DNA of 36,824 nucleotides from Acidobacteriota bacterium (GTDB taxonomy: Bacteria; Acidobacteriota; Terriglobia; Terriglobales; Acidobacteriaceae), in assembly GCA_003225005.1 (NCBI GenBank), contig QIAN01000156.1, positions 1 to 36,824 on the forward strand, in the 5' to 3' direction. Below, in pieces: positions 9,498 to 19,222 of the stretch. How positions within the stretch are numbered: position 1 is the stretch's first letter; every line of letters begins with the position of its first letter. Under the pieces are notes generated by a model. It worked only from the letters and a program-made list of their open reading frames with translations, was not told where the DNA came from and ran no database searches. Position numbers and translations under genes: made by a program.

Positions 9498-11189
9498 ATG
9501 GGTGTTTTTTTCTTAGAAGACCGCTGGCTCCCGAAGTCAGTCCTCTGTCTCCGCGACTACAACCGTCACAAATTCCTTCTCGACCTGATCGCCGGAGTCA
9601 CCGTCGGTCTGGTTGCCCTTCCCCTGGCCATGGCCTTCGCTATCGCCTCGGGGCTCACGCCGCAAGCCGGCATCTACTGCGCCATCGTCACCGGCTTCCT
9701 GATCTCGGCCCTCGGCGGATCGAAAACGCAAATCGGCGGACCAACCGGCGCCTTCGTGGTGGTGATCGCGGGAATCATCGCCGTGCACGGAGTTGATGGC
9801 TTGTTCATGTGCACGATCATGGCCGGGGTTCTGCTGGTCATCATGGGAGCGACCGGGCTCGGTACCGGCGTAAAATTCATCCCGCGCCCCGTTGTCATCG
9901 GATTCACAAATGGCATCGCGGTTCTGATCGCCAGTACGCAAATCAAAGATTTCTTCGGATTGCGTCTCGATAAAGTCCCCGGCGTCTTCTGGCTGCGCAT
10001 GGAAGCTCTCGCCGGAAACTTCCACACGCTCTCCTACGAAGCCACCGCGCTCGCGATGTTCACCGTGCTGGTGCTGATCATTTGTCGCAGCCTTTCTCCT
10101 CGCATCCCTGGACCCATCATCGCGCTGCTCTTGGCAACTTTCGCCGTCTACCTCTTCAAGCTCCCCGTAGAAACCATCGGCACCCGTTTCGGAGGAATCC
10201 CCAGCGGCCTGCCGCATCTGCAGATTCCCCGCTTCCGCACCGACCTGATTCACGGCTTGCTCGGCCCAGCCTTCACCGTGGCGATGCTGGGTGCGATCGA
10301 ATCGCTCATGTCCGCTGTAGTCTCGGACCGCATGAGCAATGACCGCCACAATCCCAATGTCGAGCTCATCGGCCAGGGTGTGGCTAATATTATGTCGCCC
10401 CTGTTCGGAGGACTTCCCGCCACCGGCGCCATCGCCCGCACCGCCACCAACATCCGCTCTGGCGCGCAGTCTCCGATCGCCGGCATGATCCACGCGCTCA
10501 CGCTGCTCGGCATTCTTCTTTTCGCCGCGCCGCTCGTGAGCTACGTACCCATGTCTGCGCTGGCAGGAATCCTGATGATCGTCGCCTACAACATGGGAGA
10601 GTGGCGCGAGATTCCGCAGCTGCTGAAATTGACGAAGACCGACATTAGCATCTGGCTGGTCACCCTCGCCCTGACCGTCTTCGCCGACCTCAGCGTCGCC
10701 GTCGAAGCCGGAATGATTCTGGCCGCGCTGCTCTTCATCAGCCGCGTCGCCGCCACGACCACGGTGTCGCAGGTCACCGACGACTATATCGAAGACGGCC
10801 GTATGCACATTCTCCAAGACAAAGACATCCCCTACTACGCCACCATCTTCCGCATCCACGGTCCGTTCCTGTTCGGGGCCACCGATAAAATCTCTGTCGT
10901 CACCGAGAATCTGCACAAGCTACCTCCGGTCGTCATCCTGCGCCTACGCAACATGACGGCTCTCGACGCCACCGGCCTATTCGCCCTGGAAGAAGTCGCC
11001 AAGAAGCTGCACGCCAGCAAGCGCACCCTGATCCTCTGTGGCGCCCGCGAGCAACCCGCACAATTGATCCAACAGGGGGAGTTCTCCGAAGTAGTCGGCC
11101 CAGAAAACATCTGCGACAACGTGCAAGAAGCTCTGCGGCGGGCGGAGGAAGTGTACGAGCGGCTGGAGGCGAAGTTCGTGGGCAAGTAA
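9498..11189 (+). CDS. SulP-family inorganic anion transporter with STAS domain
   Basis: Inner-membrane transporter of the SLC26/SulP family, moving sulfate, bicarbonate or another small anion; the substrate is not decided by sequence. The N-terminal two-thirds is a run of hydrophobic segments beginning DLIAGVTVGLVALPLAMAFA, with the SulP signature QAGIYCAIVTGF and later GGLPATGAIARTATNIRSGA. The C-terminal STAS domain begins near YATIFRIHGPFLFGATDK and carries LRNMTALDATGLFALEE. The frame is open back to a GTG at 9423, but the family-like N-terminus begins near the ATG at 9498 (563 residues). The ribosome binding site is weak at either start. A 260-base gap separates it from ackA. The large antisense frame inside it is an artefact of GC-rich codons. 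Confidence 0.9.
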   Translation: MGVFFLEDRWLPKSVLCLRDYNRHKFLLDLIAGVTVGLVALPLAMAFAIASGLTPQAGIYCAIVTGFLISALGGSKTQIGGPTGAFVVVIAGIIAVHGVDGLFMCTIMAGVLLVIMGATGLGTGVKFIPRPVVIGFTNGIAVLIASTQIKDFFGLRLDKVPGVFWLRMEALAGNFHTLSYEATALAMFTVLVLIICRSLSPRIPGPIIALLLATFAVYLFKLPVETIGTRFGGIPSGLPHLQIPRFRTDLIHGLLGPAFTVAMLGAIESLMSAVVSDRMSNDRHNPNVELIGQGVANIMSPLFGGLPATGAIARTATNIRSGAQSPIAGMIHALTLLGILLFAAPLVSYVPMSALAGILMIVAYNMGEWREIPQLLKLTKTDISIWLVTLALTVFADLSVAVEAGMILAALLFISRVAATTTVSQVTDDYIEDGRMHILQDKDIPYYATIFRIHGPFLFGATDKISVVTENLHKLPPVVILRLRNMTALDATGLFALEEVAKKLHASKRTLILCGAREQPAQLIQQGEFSEVVGPENICDNVQEALRRAEEVYERLEAKFVGK

Positions 11190-11359
11190 GAGCTAGGCCA
11201 TTTATTGCCGGCATCTCACTTCAACCCAGGTGCAGCCTCGCACCGGACAATGTCACGGTAATCGCATGGAAACGCTCGCACCCCAACGGAGCAGCACACT
11301 GGTGGCAGCGGGTGTACACTGCTGCCTGCCGTCAACCACCGCAGAAAAAGGGGACCCCT

Positions 11360-12232
11360 ATGGCGCTTGTACTCATCACGGGGACGAGCACAGGGATCGG
11401 TCTGGCGACCGCGTTGACTCTTGGCCGGGCGGGTCACAAAGTATACGCCACCATGCGCAACCCTTCCCGAGCACCGGAACTCGGAAAGAAAGCTGCGCAG
11501 GAAGGGCTTCCAGTCAAGATCTCTGTGATGGATGTTGACTCGGATGGTTCGGTGAAAACAGCGATTGCGGATATCCTTAAGGACGCTGGCCACATCGACG
11601 TGCTGGTCAATAACGCTGGCGTGGAACGTAACGGATCGGTCGAAGAACTTGCTCTGGCCGATTTCCGGGCGGTGATGGAGACCAACTACTTTGGAGCTTT
11701 GCGTTGCATCCATGCGGTGGTGCCGCAGATGCGCCAACGCAAGAACGGATGCATCATCAACGTGACCTCGGTCGCCGGGCGCATCGCTAGTTCGCCGTTG
11801 GCCCCCTACACCGCATCCAAGTTTGCCTTGGAGGCGCTAAGCGAAGCACTGGCCCAGGAGATGAAGACGTTTAACGTCCGAGTCGCCGTGGTCGAACCCG
11901 GCATCATCGAGACCCCCATGGCCAGACGACTGGAGGAGTCGTCGGACGGTTCACCTTACCCTCAGCAACGGCGTTTTGCCCATTTGTTTGCTGCAGCGCT
12001 CAAGAACCCAGCGCCGCCGTCCCTGGTGGCAGAGAAGATCCGTGGGATCATCGAGAGCGGGACTTGGCAACTGCGGCACCCGGTCGGACCCGATGCGGCG
12101 CCATTTCTTGACTGGCGTAAGTCCATGACCGATGAAGAATGGGTGGACCTGCATGCCGCCGACGACGAAACCTGGTACCGGCGTATGGAGCGTGACTTCG
12201 GCTTGGCGATCCGTCCCAAGAACCGAGGTTGA
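11360..12232 (+). CDS. Short-chain dehydrogenase/reductase (SDR)
   Basis: NAD(P)-dependent oxidoreductase of the classical SDR type, substrate unknown. The ATG at 11360 is chosen because AAGGGG lies just upstream and the Rossmann strand MALVLITGTSTGIG begins directly. It gives 290 residues. Cofactor motif TGxxxGIG is at 7-14, NNAG at 84-87, and the catalytic Ser137, Tyr150 and Lys154 (YTASK) are present. The conserved VEPGIIETPM follows. The residue after the second strand (MRNPSR) is basic, which suggests NADPH, by inference. The 3' end runs directly into a transposase relic. Confidence 0.9.
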   Translation: MALVLITGTSTGIGLATALTLGRAGHKVYATMRNPSRAPELGKKAAQEGLPVKISVMDVDSDGSVKTAIADILKDAGHIDVLVNNAGVERNGSVEELALADFRAVMETNYFGALRCIHAVVPQMRQRKNGCIINVTSVAGRIASSPLAPYTASKFALEALSEALAQEMKTFNVRVAVVEPGIIETPMARRLEESSDGSPYPQQRRFAHLFAAALKNPAPPSLVAEKIRGIIESGTWQLRHPVGPDAAPFLDWRKSMTDEEWVDLHAADDETWYRRMERDFGLAIRPKNRG

Positions 12233-12438
12233 GGCTTTCGCAAAGCGCTGAGAGCTTGCCCATAACTTCAGAGTCGCCCGTGACTCGCCCAGAATTGCCC
12301 GGTGGCGGTCGAGAACCGGAAGCTGCGAGGGGAGAAGCGTCTAAGCTGGGTGTTGAGCATGCCAGACCTCGTAAGCGAAGGACGATCGTTAAGGCAATAC
12401 AGATGCGCCAGGCCGGTGCAGCCGCGACACACGGGAGC

Positions 12439-12672
12439 GTGCAGTCAATTTTTGAAAGGAATGCCGCACGGATGCGTTATCCCAAGTTCCGCCAACAACA
12501 CCTCTTCGTTGGGTCGGGCGTCATTGAAGCAGGTTGCAAAACCATCATTGGTTCCCGTACCAAACAGTCAGGCATGTTTTGGACAGCACGCGGAGCCAAC
12601 GCCATCATCACCCTGCGCTGCTGCCAGCTCAACCACCGCTTTGAAGACTACCGGGAGGCGCGGCGAGCATGA
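12439..12672 (+). pseudogene. ISKra4-type transposase C-terminal relic
   Basis: The frame from 12439 reads FERNAARMRYPKFRQQ, then LFVGSGVIEAGCKTIIGSR, KQSGMFWTARGANAI and LRCCQLNHRFEDY before the stop. This order, in particular the GSGVIEAGCK and KQSGMFW pieces, is the C-terminal catalytic end of ISKra4-family transposases. The rest of the roughly 450-residue protein is absent; the open frame continues upstream to 12229 but the sequence there is not transposase-like. I call it an insertion-sequence remnant between the SDR and the kinase. Confidence 0.75.
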
Positions 12673-12709
12673 TTTCCAACTTTCATGTCGCGCACCGGAA
12701 AGAGTTCCT

Positions 12710-15340
12710 TTACTTCAATCCTTCCACGAGATAGAGGTCTGACAGAATTCGGTGATAGCCATACAAGCATGCCCTGCCGTCCGGCGTGATGAGGATGGGA
12801 CCAATACGGCTTACGCCGGCTGAATCGGAAGGCATAAGCTCCTTCCACAGTGTCCTGTGGCCCGTCGACAAGTCCAGCCGATAAACGTTAGCTGGCAGAT
12901 CTCCCGGCTTGTAGAGATAGATTGCCTTGCCGTCTGCGCTCCATTGAATGGGTTGCTCTCCAGGCTCAATACCCGGAACAGCCCGAGGGTCCCCTCCTGC
13001 CACCGGGTAAAAATATGCTTTCTCATCAGGTCCGATGCCAACCACCTGCTGACCATCCGGAGAGAGAACCAAAACAAGAGGATCGACTCCCTCCGGGGAG
13101 ATGGGCACCGGCTTTCCGTCGGACGAATCCTGGCGGTAAATACGGGCAGGGCGACCTGGTTCCTTGCCCGAGAAGAGGAAGCGCTGGCCGTCAGGAAGCC
13201 ACTTCGCCCGGCTGTGATTGGTGGCGTCGTGAGTGAGAGGCTTGGCTTCGCCCGGCCCGGTGGGAAGAAGAATAAGCTGGGCTGGGGGAGAAGGCGGACT
13301 CGCAATAACCCATTTGCCATCAGGCGACACGCTGATCGCCTGTCCATCTCCCAAGCGCACGGCCGAGGTCTCACCAATCTTTCGCTGATAAACAGAATAG
13401 TTCGTACCTCCACCTTCACCCGCCTCTGTGAAGAGCAAGACCTTGCCATCGGGCGAGAGGTCAGATGGGTAGGAGTAGTCGAGCCACGACAGATCGCGCT
13501 CCTTGCTCTCACCAGAAACGAGGCCAATGAGTTCTCGCCGCCATGCGTCCTTGGCGAGGAGTACGCGCCCATCCTGCCAAATATCCTGTAGCGACAGGGT
13601 GCCGGGAACTCGTGCGATTAGCCTCTCGCGGCCGCCGAGCGTAGCGGCGTAGATGGCGCGTTTAAGGCCGAGTTCGCAGGCGGTGAACCATATTTCCCCG
13701 CCGTCGGCCGACCAAGCCAATCCCTGTATTGTTTGGAACCCGGCCGCCAAAGTCTTGACCTTTCCGGTTAGGTCCACGATACGGAGAGAACCAGCGTCAT
13801 CTCCGGGCAGAGGATGGTCGAGGAACGCCACCAGGTCCCCTTTTGCTGAAACTCGGGGATGGCTGATCCAGCCTGAGGTTTGGTACAGCACTTTCCCGAT
13901 GGGAAACTCGAGTTGGTTTCGACCGCCAACATCCCGCACGATGGCTAGGTTATTTCCATCGGGAGACCAATCCGCCCACTGCACGTTTTCCAACACGGGG
14001 CGGGGAGATCCACCGTTGAGTGGCACTCTGGCCAGCGTGCCTACTTGGGCATAAACTCCCGATGGACGGCTATTTATCGATACCGCCATTTCTCCCGAGG
14101 AGGAGATACCCAAAAGCGCGGCTCCGCCGAGATTAAGGGAACGCGACTGCGGACTCTCGGGACTGGTAATGAACAGATCGATTGGAGATCCTTCCCAGGA
14201 AGCCCCATAGACGACCGACTGCCCATTGGGCGTAAAATGCGCAGACCGAATGGTACCTCGGCGAAAGGTGAGCTGATGGTAGGAAGGCTGTGACACCGCC
14301 ATCCACCTGCCACGGAGAAGCCAGCCTGCACCTGTGCCCACAAAGAGGGCCGCGCAGGCGATCAATCCCGTCGATCGGATGGCATGTGTCTTTCTGGCCA
14401 CGGCTGCTGAGGCCACAGCTCCCACTGCCTGTGTCGCTGATACCGTACCCTGCGCCACAGCAATCCGGTTTGAGTCCAAGTCGCGTTTCAATCCCCTTAA
14501 TTCGGCGCGTATTTCAGAAGCCGTCTGATAGCGCAGCTCGCGGTCCTTTTCGAGCGCCCGGCCAAGAATCCGGTTGAGATCGGATGGCAAGCTGGGATTG
14601 AGCTGGGGGGGCGGCGTGGGGGCGCGATTGAGGATGGCCTCGAAGATGATCGCAGAAGTGCTGCCGCCAAATGCCACCTTGCCAGTGCACATCTCATACA
14701 TGACTGCGCCGAAGGAGAAAAGATCCGTGCGGACATCGAGTTCTTCACCGCGCGCCTGTTCGGGAGACATATAGGCAACCGTGCCCACCGTACTCCCTGG
14801 ACTTGTGAGTTGTTCTTCCCTGATATCCGCTACCGTGGATTCGTTCCTCGAAGCAGTAAGATTGCGGCTCGCGTTAAGCTTGGCCAGTCCGAAGTCGAGA
14901 ATCTTCGCCTGTCCCCGGCTCGTGATGAAGATATTGGCCGGTTTTATGTCACGATGCACAATGCCGCGGCTGTGGGCTGCATCGAGTGCATCGGCAATCT
15001 GAATGCTCAGCTCCAACAACTCTTCAATCTTGAGTGCACGGTTCTCGACCTTGTGCTTGAGCGTCTGACCATCCAGAAACTCCATCGCTATAAAGGCTTG
15101 CGCATCTTGCTCGCCGATGTCATAAATGGTGCAAATGTGGGCGTGATTCAGGGCCGAGGCGGCCTGTGCCTCGCGACGGAAGCGGCTGAGGGATTGCGGA
15201 TCGCGTGCGACTTCGTCAGGCAGGAACTTCAGGGCGACCAAACGGTGCAGGCGCGTGTCCTCGGCCTTGTAAACCACGCCCATGCCGCCGCCGCCCAGCT
15301 TTTCGAGGATGCGGTAGTGCGAAATGGTTTGGCCGATCAT
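12710..15340 (-). CDS. Ser/Thr protein kinase with C-terminal PD40 beta-propeller
   Basis: Membrane-anchored eukaryotic-like kinase, 876 residues. Kinase domain about 9-285: glycine loop GGGGMG (16-21), VALK Lys38, helix-C Glu57, HRDIKPAN with Asp131, Lys133 and Asn136, DFG at 149-151, and SPEQ as the APE equivalent; all catalytic residues are intact. One transmembrane helix lies at about 323-343. The remaining 530 residues are repeated WSPDGxxL/VSPDGKWV blades typical of PD40/TolB-like propellers, presumably an extracytoplasmic ligand- or cell-wall-sensing region. This kinase-helix-propeller layout is common in Acidobacteriota. It is transcribed alone, facing the ISKra4 relic. The target and signal are unknown. 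Confidence 0.93.
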   Translation of the reverse strand: MIGQTISHYRILEKLGGGGMGVVYKAEDTRLHRLVALKFLPDEVARDPQSLSRFRREAQAASALNHAHICTIYDIGEQDAQAFIAMEFLDGQTLKHKVENRALKIEELLELSIQIADALDAAHSRGIVHRDIKPANIFITSRGQAKILDFGLAKLNASRNLTASRNESTVADIREEQLTSPGSTVGTVAYMSPEQARGEELDVRTDLFSFGAVMYEMCTGKVAFGGSTSAIIFEAILNRAPTPPPQLNPSLPSDLNRILGRALEKDRELRYQTASEIRAELRGLKRDLDSNRIAVAQGTVSATQAVGAVASAAVARKTHAIRSTGLIACAALFVGTGAGWLLRGRWMAVSQPSYHQLTFRRGTIRSAHFTPNGQSVVYGASWEGSPIDLFITSPESPQSRSLNLGGAALLGISSSGEMAVSINSRPSGVYAQVGTLARVPLNGGSPRPVLENVQWADWSPDGNNLAIVRDVGGRNQLEFPIGKVLYQTSGWISHPRVSAKGDLVAFLDHPLPGDDAGSLRIVDLTGKVKTLAAGFQTIQGLAWSADGGEIWFTACELGLKRAIYAATLGGRERLIARVPGTLSLQDIWQDGRVLLAKDAWRRELIGLVSGESKERDLSWLDYSYPSDLSPDGKVLLFTEAGEGGGTNYSVYQRKIGETSAVRLGDGQAISVSPDGKWVIASPPSPPAQLILLPTGPGEAKPLTHDATNHSRAKWLPDGQRFLFSGKEPGRPARIYRQDSSDGKPVPISPEGVDPLVLVLSPDGQQVVGIGPDEKAYFYPVAGGDPRAVPGIEPGEQPIQWSADGKAIYLYKPGDLPANVYRLDLSTGHRTLWKELMPSDSAGVSRIGPILITPDGRACLYGYHRILSDLYLVEGLK

Positions 15341-15460
15341 TCCGGAGATGCACGGCTTTCGGGTCGCTTCATCTTACGGACACGGAATCCGCTAGTCAAC
15401 GAATCCCACGATTCTGGATTGTGGGGAACTCTTGCACAACCGCGCACCCAGCTAAGGGGC

Positions 15461-15740
15461 TCAAGGATTCGGCTCGATGCCAATGCGATCATTGACGACC
15501 GATCGAATCCGCTGCTTGCAGCAAGATATCGTTCGGTCGTTTGCACCGAAAACGTGCCCCAAAAGGAATTGGATGTGCTCCAACTCTCCTCCCGAAGCAT
15601 GGCAGAGCCCGGCACACCTCCGGCGTCGTAGATCGTGGGGCGCCAACTTCGCCAGGCCGATGCTCTTGGCGAATTCCTTCACGGATGTGCCAAACCGCCT
15701 TGACCGTCACCCCATCTCCCCATGTCTTTCCCACGGTTGA
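15461..15740 (-). pseudogene. Tyrosine recombinase (integrase) C-terminal relic, frameshifted
   Basis: Reading across reverse frames gives TWGDGVTVKAVWHI, then KEFAKSIGLAKLAPHDLRR, CHASGGELEHIQFLLGH, SVQTTERYL and finally CKQRIRSVVNDRIGIEP. These are the C-terminal catalytic boxes of phage-type integrases: HxLR, the LLGH histidine, and the Tyr of TERYL. Keeping the homology requires three single-base shifts: an extra C after WHI, an extra T after LLGHV, and a missing base after TERYL. The N-terminal half is gone. A non-functional relic, possibly of the same element type as the HTH relic at 4949-5140. Confidence 0.75.
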
Positions 15741-16076
15741 CCCTGCGAAAACAGCTTTCCACGATCAATTGCGGCTGCGGTGAGCCAATCGTTCAATTCG
15801 GTTCTCACCCAATCTTCCACCCAAACGTCGCTGCGACTCCACTTGCCCACCAAGAAAAACCGTCCCGAGCATAAGCAATCCGACGCCGCTCAGGACGCCA
15901 GCGACGGAACCAGCCGCGCGCTTGTCCCAATTATGAAAACCAGGCTTCGAGTAGAGCAATGGCGATTTCTTCCAAACCGAGTTCTGGTTCGCATGGCGGA
16001 CTAACCTGTTTCGGACACACGGACTCAGTGGGAAACCAAGGCCGGGCACACCTTCTCGTTTGCAGGCAAGACAGAC
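15741..16076. other. Intergenic, weak hypothetical frame
   Basis: About 335 bases. A reverse 94-codon frame (15765-16049, GTG start) has one possible membrane helix (SVAGVLSGVGLLMLGTVF) and a basic tail, but no clear ribosome binding site or recognised domain. A forward frame overlaps it. I do not call a gene. Confidence 0.35.
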
Positions 16077-17246
16077 CTAGCGCGCTGCCGGGAAACTGAC
16101 GGAGACTGCATCAGAGGCGACGAAGCTGATCACTATGTTTGTCTCCGCCTCGACCGCATGGCCCTTTAGTTCGTGGGGACGATACCGCCAATGCCGCACC
16201 GCCCGCGCTGCGGCACCTGCGAGTGCACGTTTGCCGCTGAGGACGTCGACTTCCGTTACAGTTCCGTCGGTGCCGATCACTGCTTTCAGGCTGACTTCTC
16301 CGGTCAGGGTTGGATTCGGTGCAACCGGGTAGCTAAAGCCGCTCTCGGGCGCTCCTGCAACTTGCAGGCGTTCCCGCGGAGTTGAGTCCATGGTCGCAAC
16401 ATTTTGCCGGGGGAGGATCACCGCATTGCGCGGCGCGCTCTCATGTTGTCTGGAGGAAACTACTGGGGATGACGGTTTGAGGGCAGTGATTGTGGTCGGC
16501 TGTCTGCGTTCCGCGGGCATGGACTGCTGAACCTTGTCTGGCGGCGCCGCAGCGGCCGAGGGAATGCTCAGCGCGGGTTCGTGAGCCTCGATCGCAACGG
16601 TTATGCGCGGCGTAAGCCGACCTTCTCGAAAGTCAAACAAAATCGCTAGCAGCGCCGCACCAGACGCGGCAACTAGCGTCCATCCCACCCTGTTTCGACT
16701 CCACGTTCTCCTTGCATCCGAATCCACTGATGCCGGGCTCGCTTCTCTGGTTTCGCTCTGCTCTGCAGAATCTCGTTTGAGCGCTGAAATATATTGGACG
16801 TTGGCACTCTGTCTGTGTAACCGCCCAACATCAATTCGGTTATACGCTGCACGATTCGATCGGATCGAAATCCCTTCGGAACCCACCGCTCGTAACGCGC
16901 CGACGTCCGCGCTGGTTGCCCCCAACTCCACTAGCTTGCTTGTGGGTGCTGCAGCTTCCGTTTTGCGATCTGGCATCAGGTACACGTTTTCAACTGCGCC
17001 AATAATACGGGCCCTGGCAATCGGCCCATTCCGACTGACGATTGCTGCCCGGCACAATTTATCGATCAGATGCTGCTGGTGGCGATTCAGCACCTGCTTG
17101 GGCAGGCTCTGAAAATTGCGGAACGTCCAGAGCAAGTAGATGCGTTCCCAAAATGACGGACTCACGTACACCGAGCCGATGCGCGTGCGTAACTCTAGGA
17201 GACCCGTGCGGATTTTTTGCGGCACTGCCGGCATGACTGCTTCCAA
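16077..17246 (-). CDS. TonB-family protein (C-terminal TonB domain)
   Basis: 389 residues with a single membrane helix at about 187-206 (VGWTLVAASGAALLAILFDF), a Pro/Ser-rich linker and a C-terminal TonB_C domain from about 315: LTGEVSLKAVIGTDGTVTEV, RALAGAAARAVRHWRYRP and a closing beta strand. TonB proteins link the proton-motive force to outer-membrane receptors. Here about 185 residues precede the membrane helix, far longer than the short cytoplasmic start of classical TonB, and the segment has no domain I recognise. Acidobacteria often encode such N-terminally extended TonB-like proteins. No ExbB/ExbD genes are nearby; the only receptor trace is the relic at 1793-2017. Confidence 0.8.
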   Translation of the reverse strand: MEAVMPAVPQKIRTGLLELRTRIGSVYVSPSFWERIYLLWTFRNFQSLPKQVLNRHQQHLIDKLCRAAIVSRNGPIARARIIGAVENVYLMPDRKTEAAAPTSKLVELGATSADVGALRAVGSEGISIRSNRAAYNRIDVGRLHRQSANVQYISALKRDSAEQSETREASPASVDSDARRTWSRNRVGWTLVAASGAALLAILFDFREGRLTPRITVAIEAHEPALSIPSAAAAPPDKVQQSMPAERRQPTTITALKPSSPVVSSRQHESAPRNAVILPRQNVATMDSTPRERLQVAGAPESGFSYPVAPNPTLTGEVSLKAVIGTDGTVTEVDVLSGKRALAGAAARAVRHWRYRPHELKGHAVEAETNIVISFVASDAVSVSFPAAR

Positions 17247-17421
17247 GCGATAGAGATTTGAGCTTACCTGGGAGGACCGGGTAATCCCGGGGGGAGACCA
17301 TAATTATACTAACTTCCCGCACTTCAGCGCTGATAATTCTTCAACACTTCTGGGGCAATTCGAATCGGAGGCGATTTGTCACGTCCGCGAGGCCGGTGAC
17401 GCACCTCAGGACCACTTCTGG

Positions 17422-18567
17422 TCAGTGCTGCATGGAGTGTTTGGGGTACGGCAAGGCATCCCATGCCCGCCAGAATGAGCGCATTTCCTCCGGGCCGCCC
17501 AAAGAGATACGGATGTGTGTGTCCAGCGGCGGGGAGCGATGTCCGATCAAGATATTGTTCTTACGGAAGTGCTCGATCACCTCCTCCGCCGGATGGAAGG
17601 TGTTCATCATTACAAAATTGGCGTGCGAATCGATGGGTTTGACCGCACGCCCCATCGCCTGATTGAAAAATTCCTGGCGGTCGTTTGTATTGCGCTGAAT
17701 GAAATCATCGGTTGCATCGACATCGTCCAGCGCGGCCGCGGCAGCTTGTGTCACAATCGCATTGATGTTGGCTTCCGTAGCGAATTTCTGCATCTGCGAA
17801 ATTACTTTAGGCGAAGCCACAGCGTAACCCAGCCTTAATCCCGCAAGGCCATAGACCTTCGAAAACGTCCGAGTTACGATCACCCTTTCATCATCGAGGG
17901 GCCGATCGATGAACGAGGCATATGTTCCCGACTGGTTGGCATAATGGTGATAGGCCTCATCGATGATGACAAACGTTGACGCAGGAAGGTTACCTATGAA
18001 CCTCTCGATGTCTTTCCGGGGAGTCAGGGACGCCGTGGGATTGTTGGGGTTGCAGATGTACACCAGCGTTGTTGAAGCACCGGCATGCGCCAGCATGCCA
18101 TCAAGATCATGGGCAAATGCGGGAGTCAGGCGCACGGATATGACTTCCGAACCGGCTGAACGCGCATAGTGTTCGATGGCCTCGAACGTGGGCGAAGCCT
18201 GGATCAACTGTTTACCACCGCCGAGAAACGCGAAAGCGGCCATGCGCAGAATCTCGGTAGATCCGCAGCCCAGCAGCACCTGCTCCGGATTCGCGTGGTT
18301 CACGCCAGCAATCCTCTCCAGCAACCATCGGCATTCTCTTAATGGATAGCGGTTCGCGCTGCCGCCCGAAGATCTTATGAGCTCCTTCACTCTTGGCGAA
18401 GGACCGTAGGCATTCTCATTGCTGTTCAAGCGGACAAAGCCATCGTCCTGCCTGGAGGGTTCGAATGCGGTCACTCGCGAAGCAGCCACCATTGACCAGT
18501 GCCCCGCCATCCCCGCGGTACTACCGGCGCCCAGCAAGCGAAGAAAGCCTCTGCGAGAAGTGATCAT
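17422..18567 (-). CDS. PLP-dependent aminotransferase (HisC-like) with Tat signal
   Basis: Fold-type I aminotransferase related to histidinol-phosphate aminotransferase, 381 residues. The N-terminus SRRGFLRLLGAGS followed by a hydrophobic stretch is a twin-arginine export signal, so the folded, cofactor-loaded enzyme is predicted to be periplasmic. Enzyme motifs: LNSNENAYGPSP near 47-58, CNPNNPT (172-178), Asp203 and Tyr206 in IIDEAYHHYA, Lys237 in TRTFSKVYGLAG as the Schiff-base residue, and the Arg of GLRLGYAV. GGAG lies 5 bases before the ATG. No his genes adjoin, so a role in histidine synthesis is unlikely. The substrate is unknown; a role in periplasmic amino acid chemistry is inference. 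Confidence 0.85.
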   Translation of the reverse strand: MITSRRGFLRLLGAGSTAGMAGHWSMVAASRVTAFEPSRQDDGFVRLNSNENAYGPSPRVKELIRSSGGSANRYPLRECRWLLERIAGVNHANPEQVLLGCGSTEILRMAAFAFLGGGKQLIQASPTFEAIEHYARSAGSEVISVRLTPAFAHDLDGMLAHAGASTTLVYICNPNNPTASLTPRKDIERFIGNLPASTFVIIDEAYHHYANQSGTYASFIDRPLDDERVIVTRTFSKVYGLAGLRLGYAVASPKVISQMQKFATEANINAIVTQAAAAALDDVDATDDFIQRNTNDRQEFFNQAMGRAVKPIDSHANFVMMNTFHPAEEVIEHFRKNNILIGHRSPPLDTHIRISLGGPEEMRSFWRAWDALPYPKHSMQH

Positions 18568-18712
18568 GTGAACTCCGTAGAAGAAAATAATGTGCGATGG
18601 GTCAGATCATTTCGACGCAATCGGAAAAGGAAACGTGGCCGAGGCCTGAATGAACACCCCTCGCGTGGCAAGATGCGCTCGCAGTCCACTGCAACTGGCC
18701 CGAGGCCGGCCA

Positions 18713-19189
18713 TTAGCGTTTCGCCAGGTTGCCCGTTCCATCATCGGTTTCGCACCTGCCGGAGGCGCTACCATTCAGAATGTAGTTAGCTTTCAGCATT
18801 GTGCCCGTGCCGTCGACTGTACCTCGGACGGTGATGTTGTCCCCTTCATCATCGCTGCCCGCGAGCGTGATCTGTGGACCTCTGACGGTAACTTCAAGGC
18901 GGACATCTTTCAGGCAGTCGGAATCGAGAGTCGAGGCACCGATAAGGTATCCGTGTGAGTCGGGATTAATGACCACTGTCATCGCGAACGGCGCAACATT
19001 CGCATGTTTCGAAAAAAAAGTGCCTGACCATGTTCCTGTGAAATCGGTCGCCGTCTTATGCGCAGAACTGGACGGCTTGTTCTGATCGTCGGCCGGTCTG
19101 GCGGAGCATAGTGAGGCAGTTCCTATCGTCGCCCCCAAGAACAGCAACGAGAGCAGGAGAATACGGGACGAGAACGCTTTACTTGTCAT
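18713..19189 (-). CDS. Small secreted protein of unknown function
   Basis: 158 residues. A signal peptide (about 1-30, hydrophobic RILLLSLLFLGATIG, cleavage near CSA-RPA) is followed by a beta-rich domain with DFTGTWSGTFFSK, MTVVINPDSHG, and VRGTVDGTGTMLKANYILNG. This looks like the small lipocalin-like or 'TGTWSG' calyx-type proteins of secreted bacterial families; no firm family name. AACGGAGA precedes the ATG. It begins 33 bases after the stop of the copper radical oxidase on the same strand, so the two are probably cotranscribed. Two cysteines (CLKD, RCETD) in the mature part could form a disulfide. Confidence 0.75.
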   Translation of the reverse strand: MTSKAFSSRILLLSLLFLGATIGTASLCSARPADDQNKPSSSAHKTATDFTGTWSGTFFSKHANVAPFAMTVVINPDSHGYLIGASTLDSDCLKDVRLEVTVRGPQITLAGSDDEGDNITVRGTVDGTGTMLKANYILNGSASGRCETDDGTGNLAKR

Positions 19190-19222
19190 TGTGGCTCTCC
19201 GTTGAAACTCGAACTTCTGCCA

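Noticed and set aside
9537..10916. 459-codon reverse open frame, very rich in Asp, Glu, His and Gly
   Set aside because: It is the antisense of the SulP transporter. Its odd composition is what the hydrophobic codons of a membrane protein give when read backwards.
15765..16049. 94-codon reverse frame with a possible membrane helix
   Set aside because: Weak GTG start, no recognisable family, and an overlapping forward frame of similar quality.
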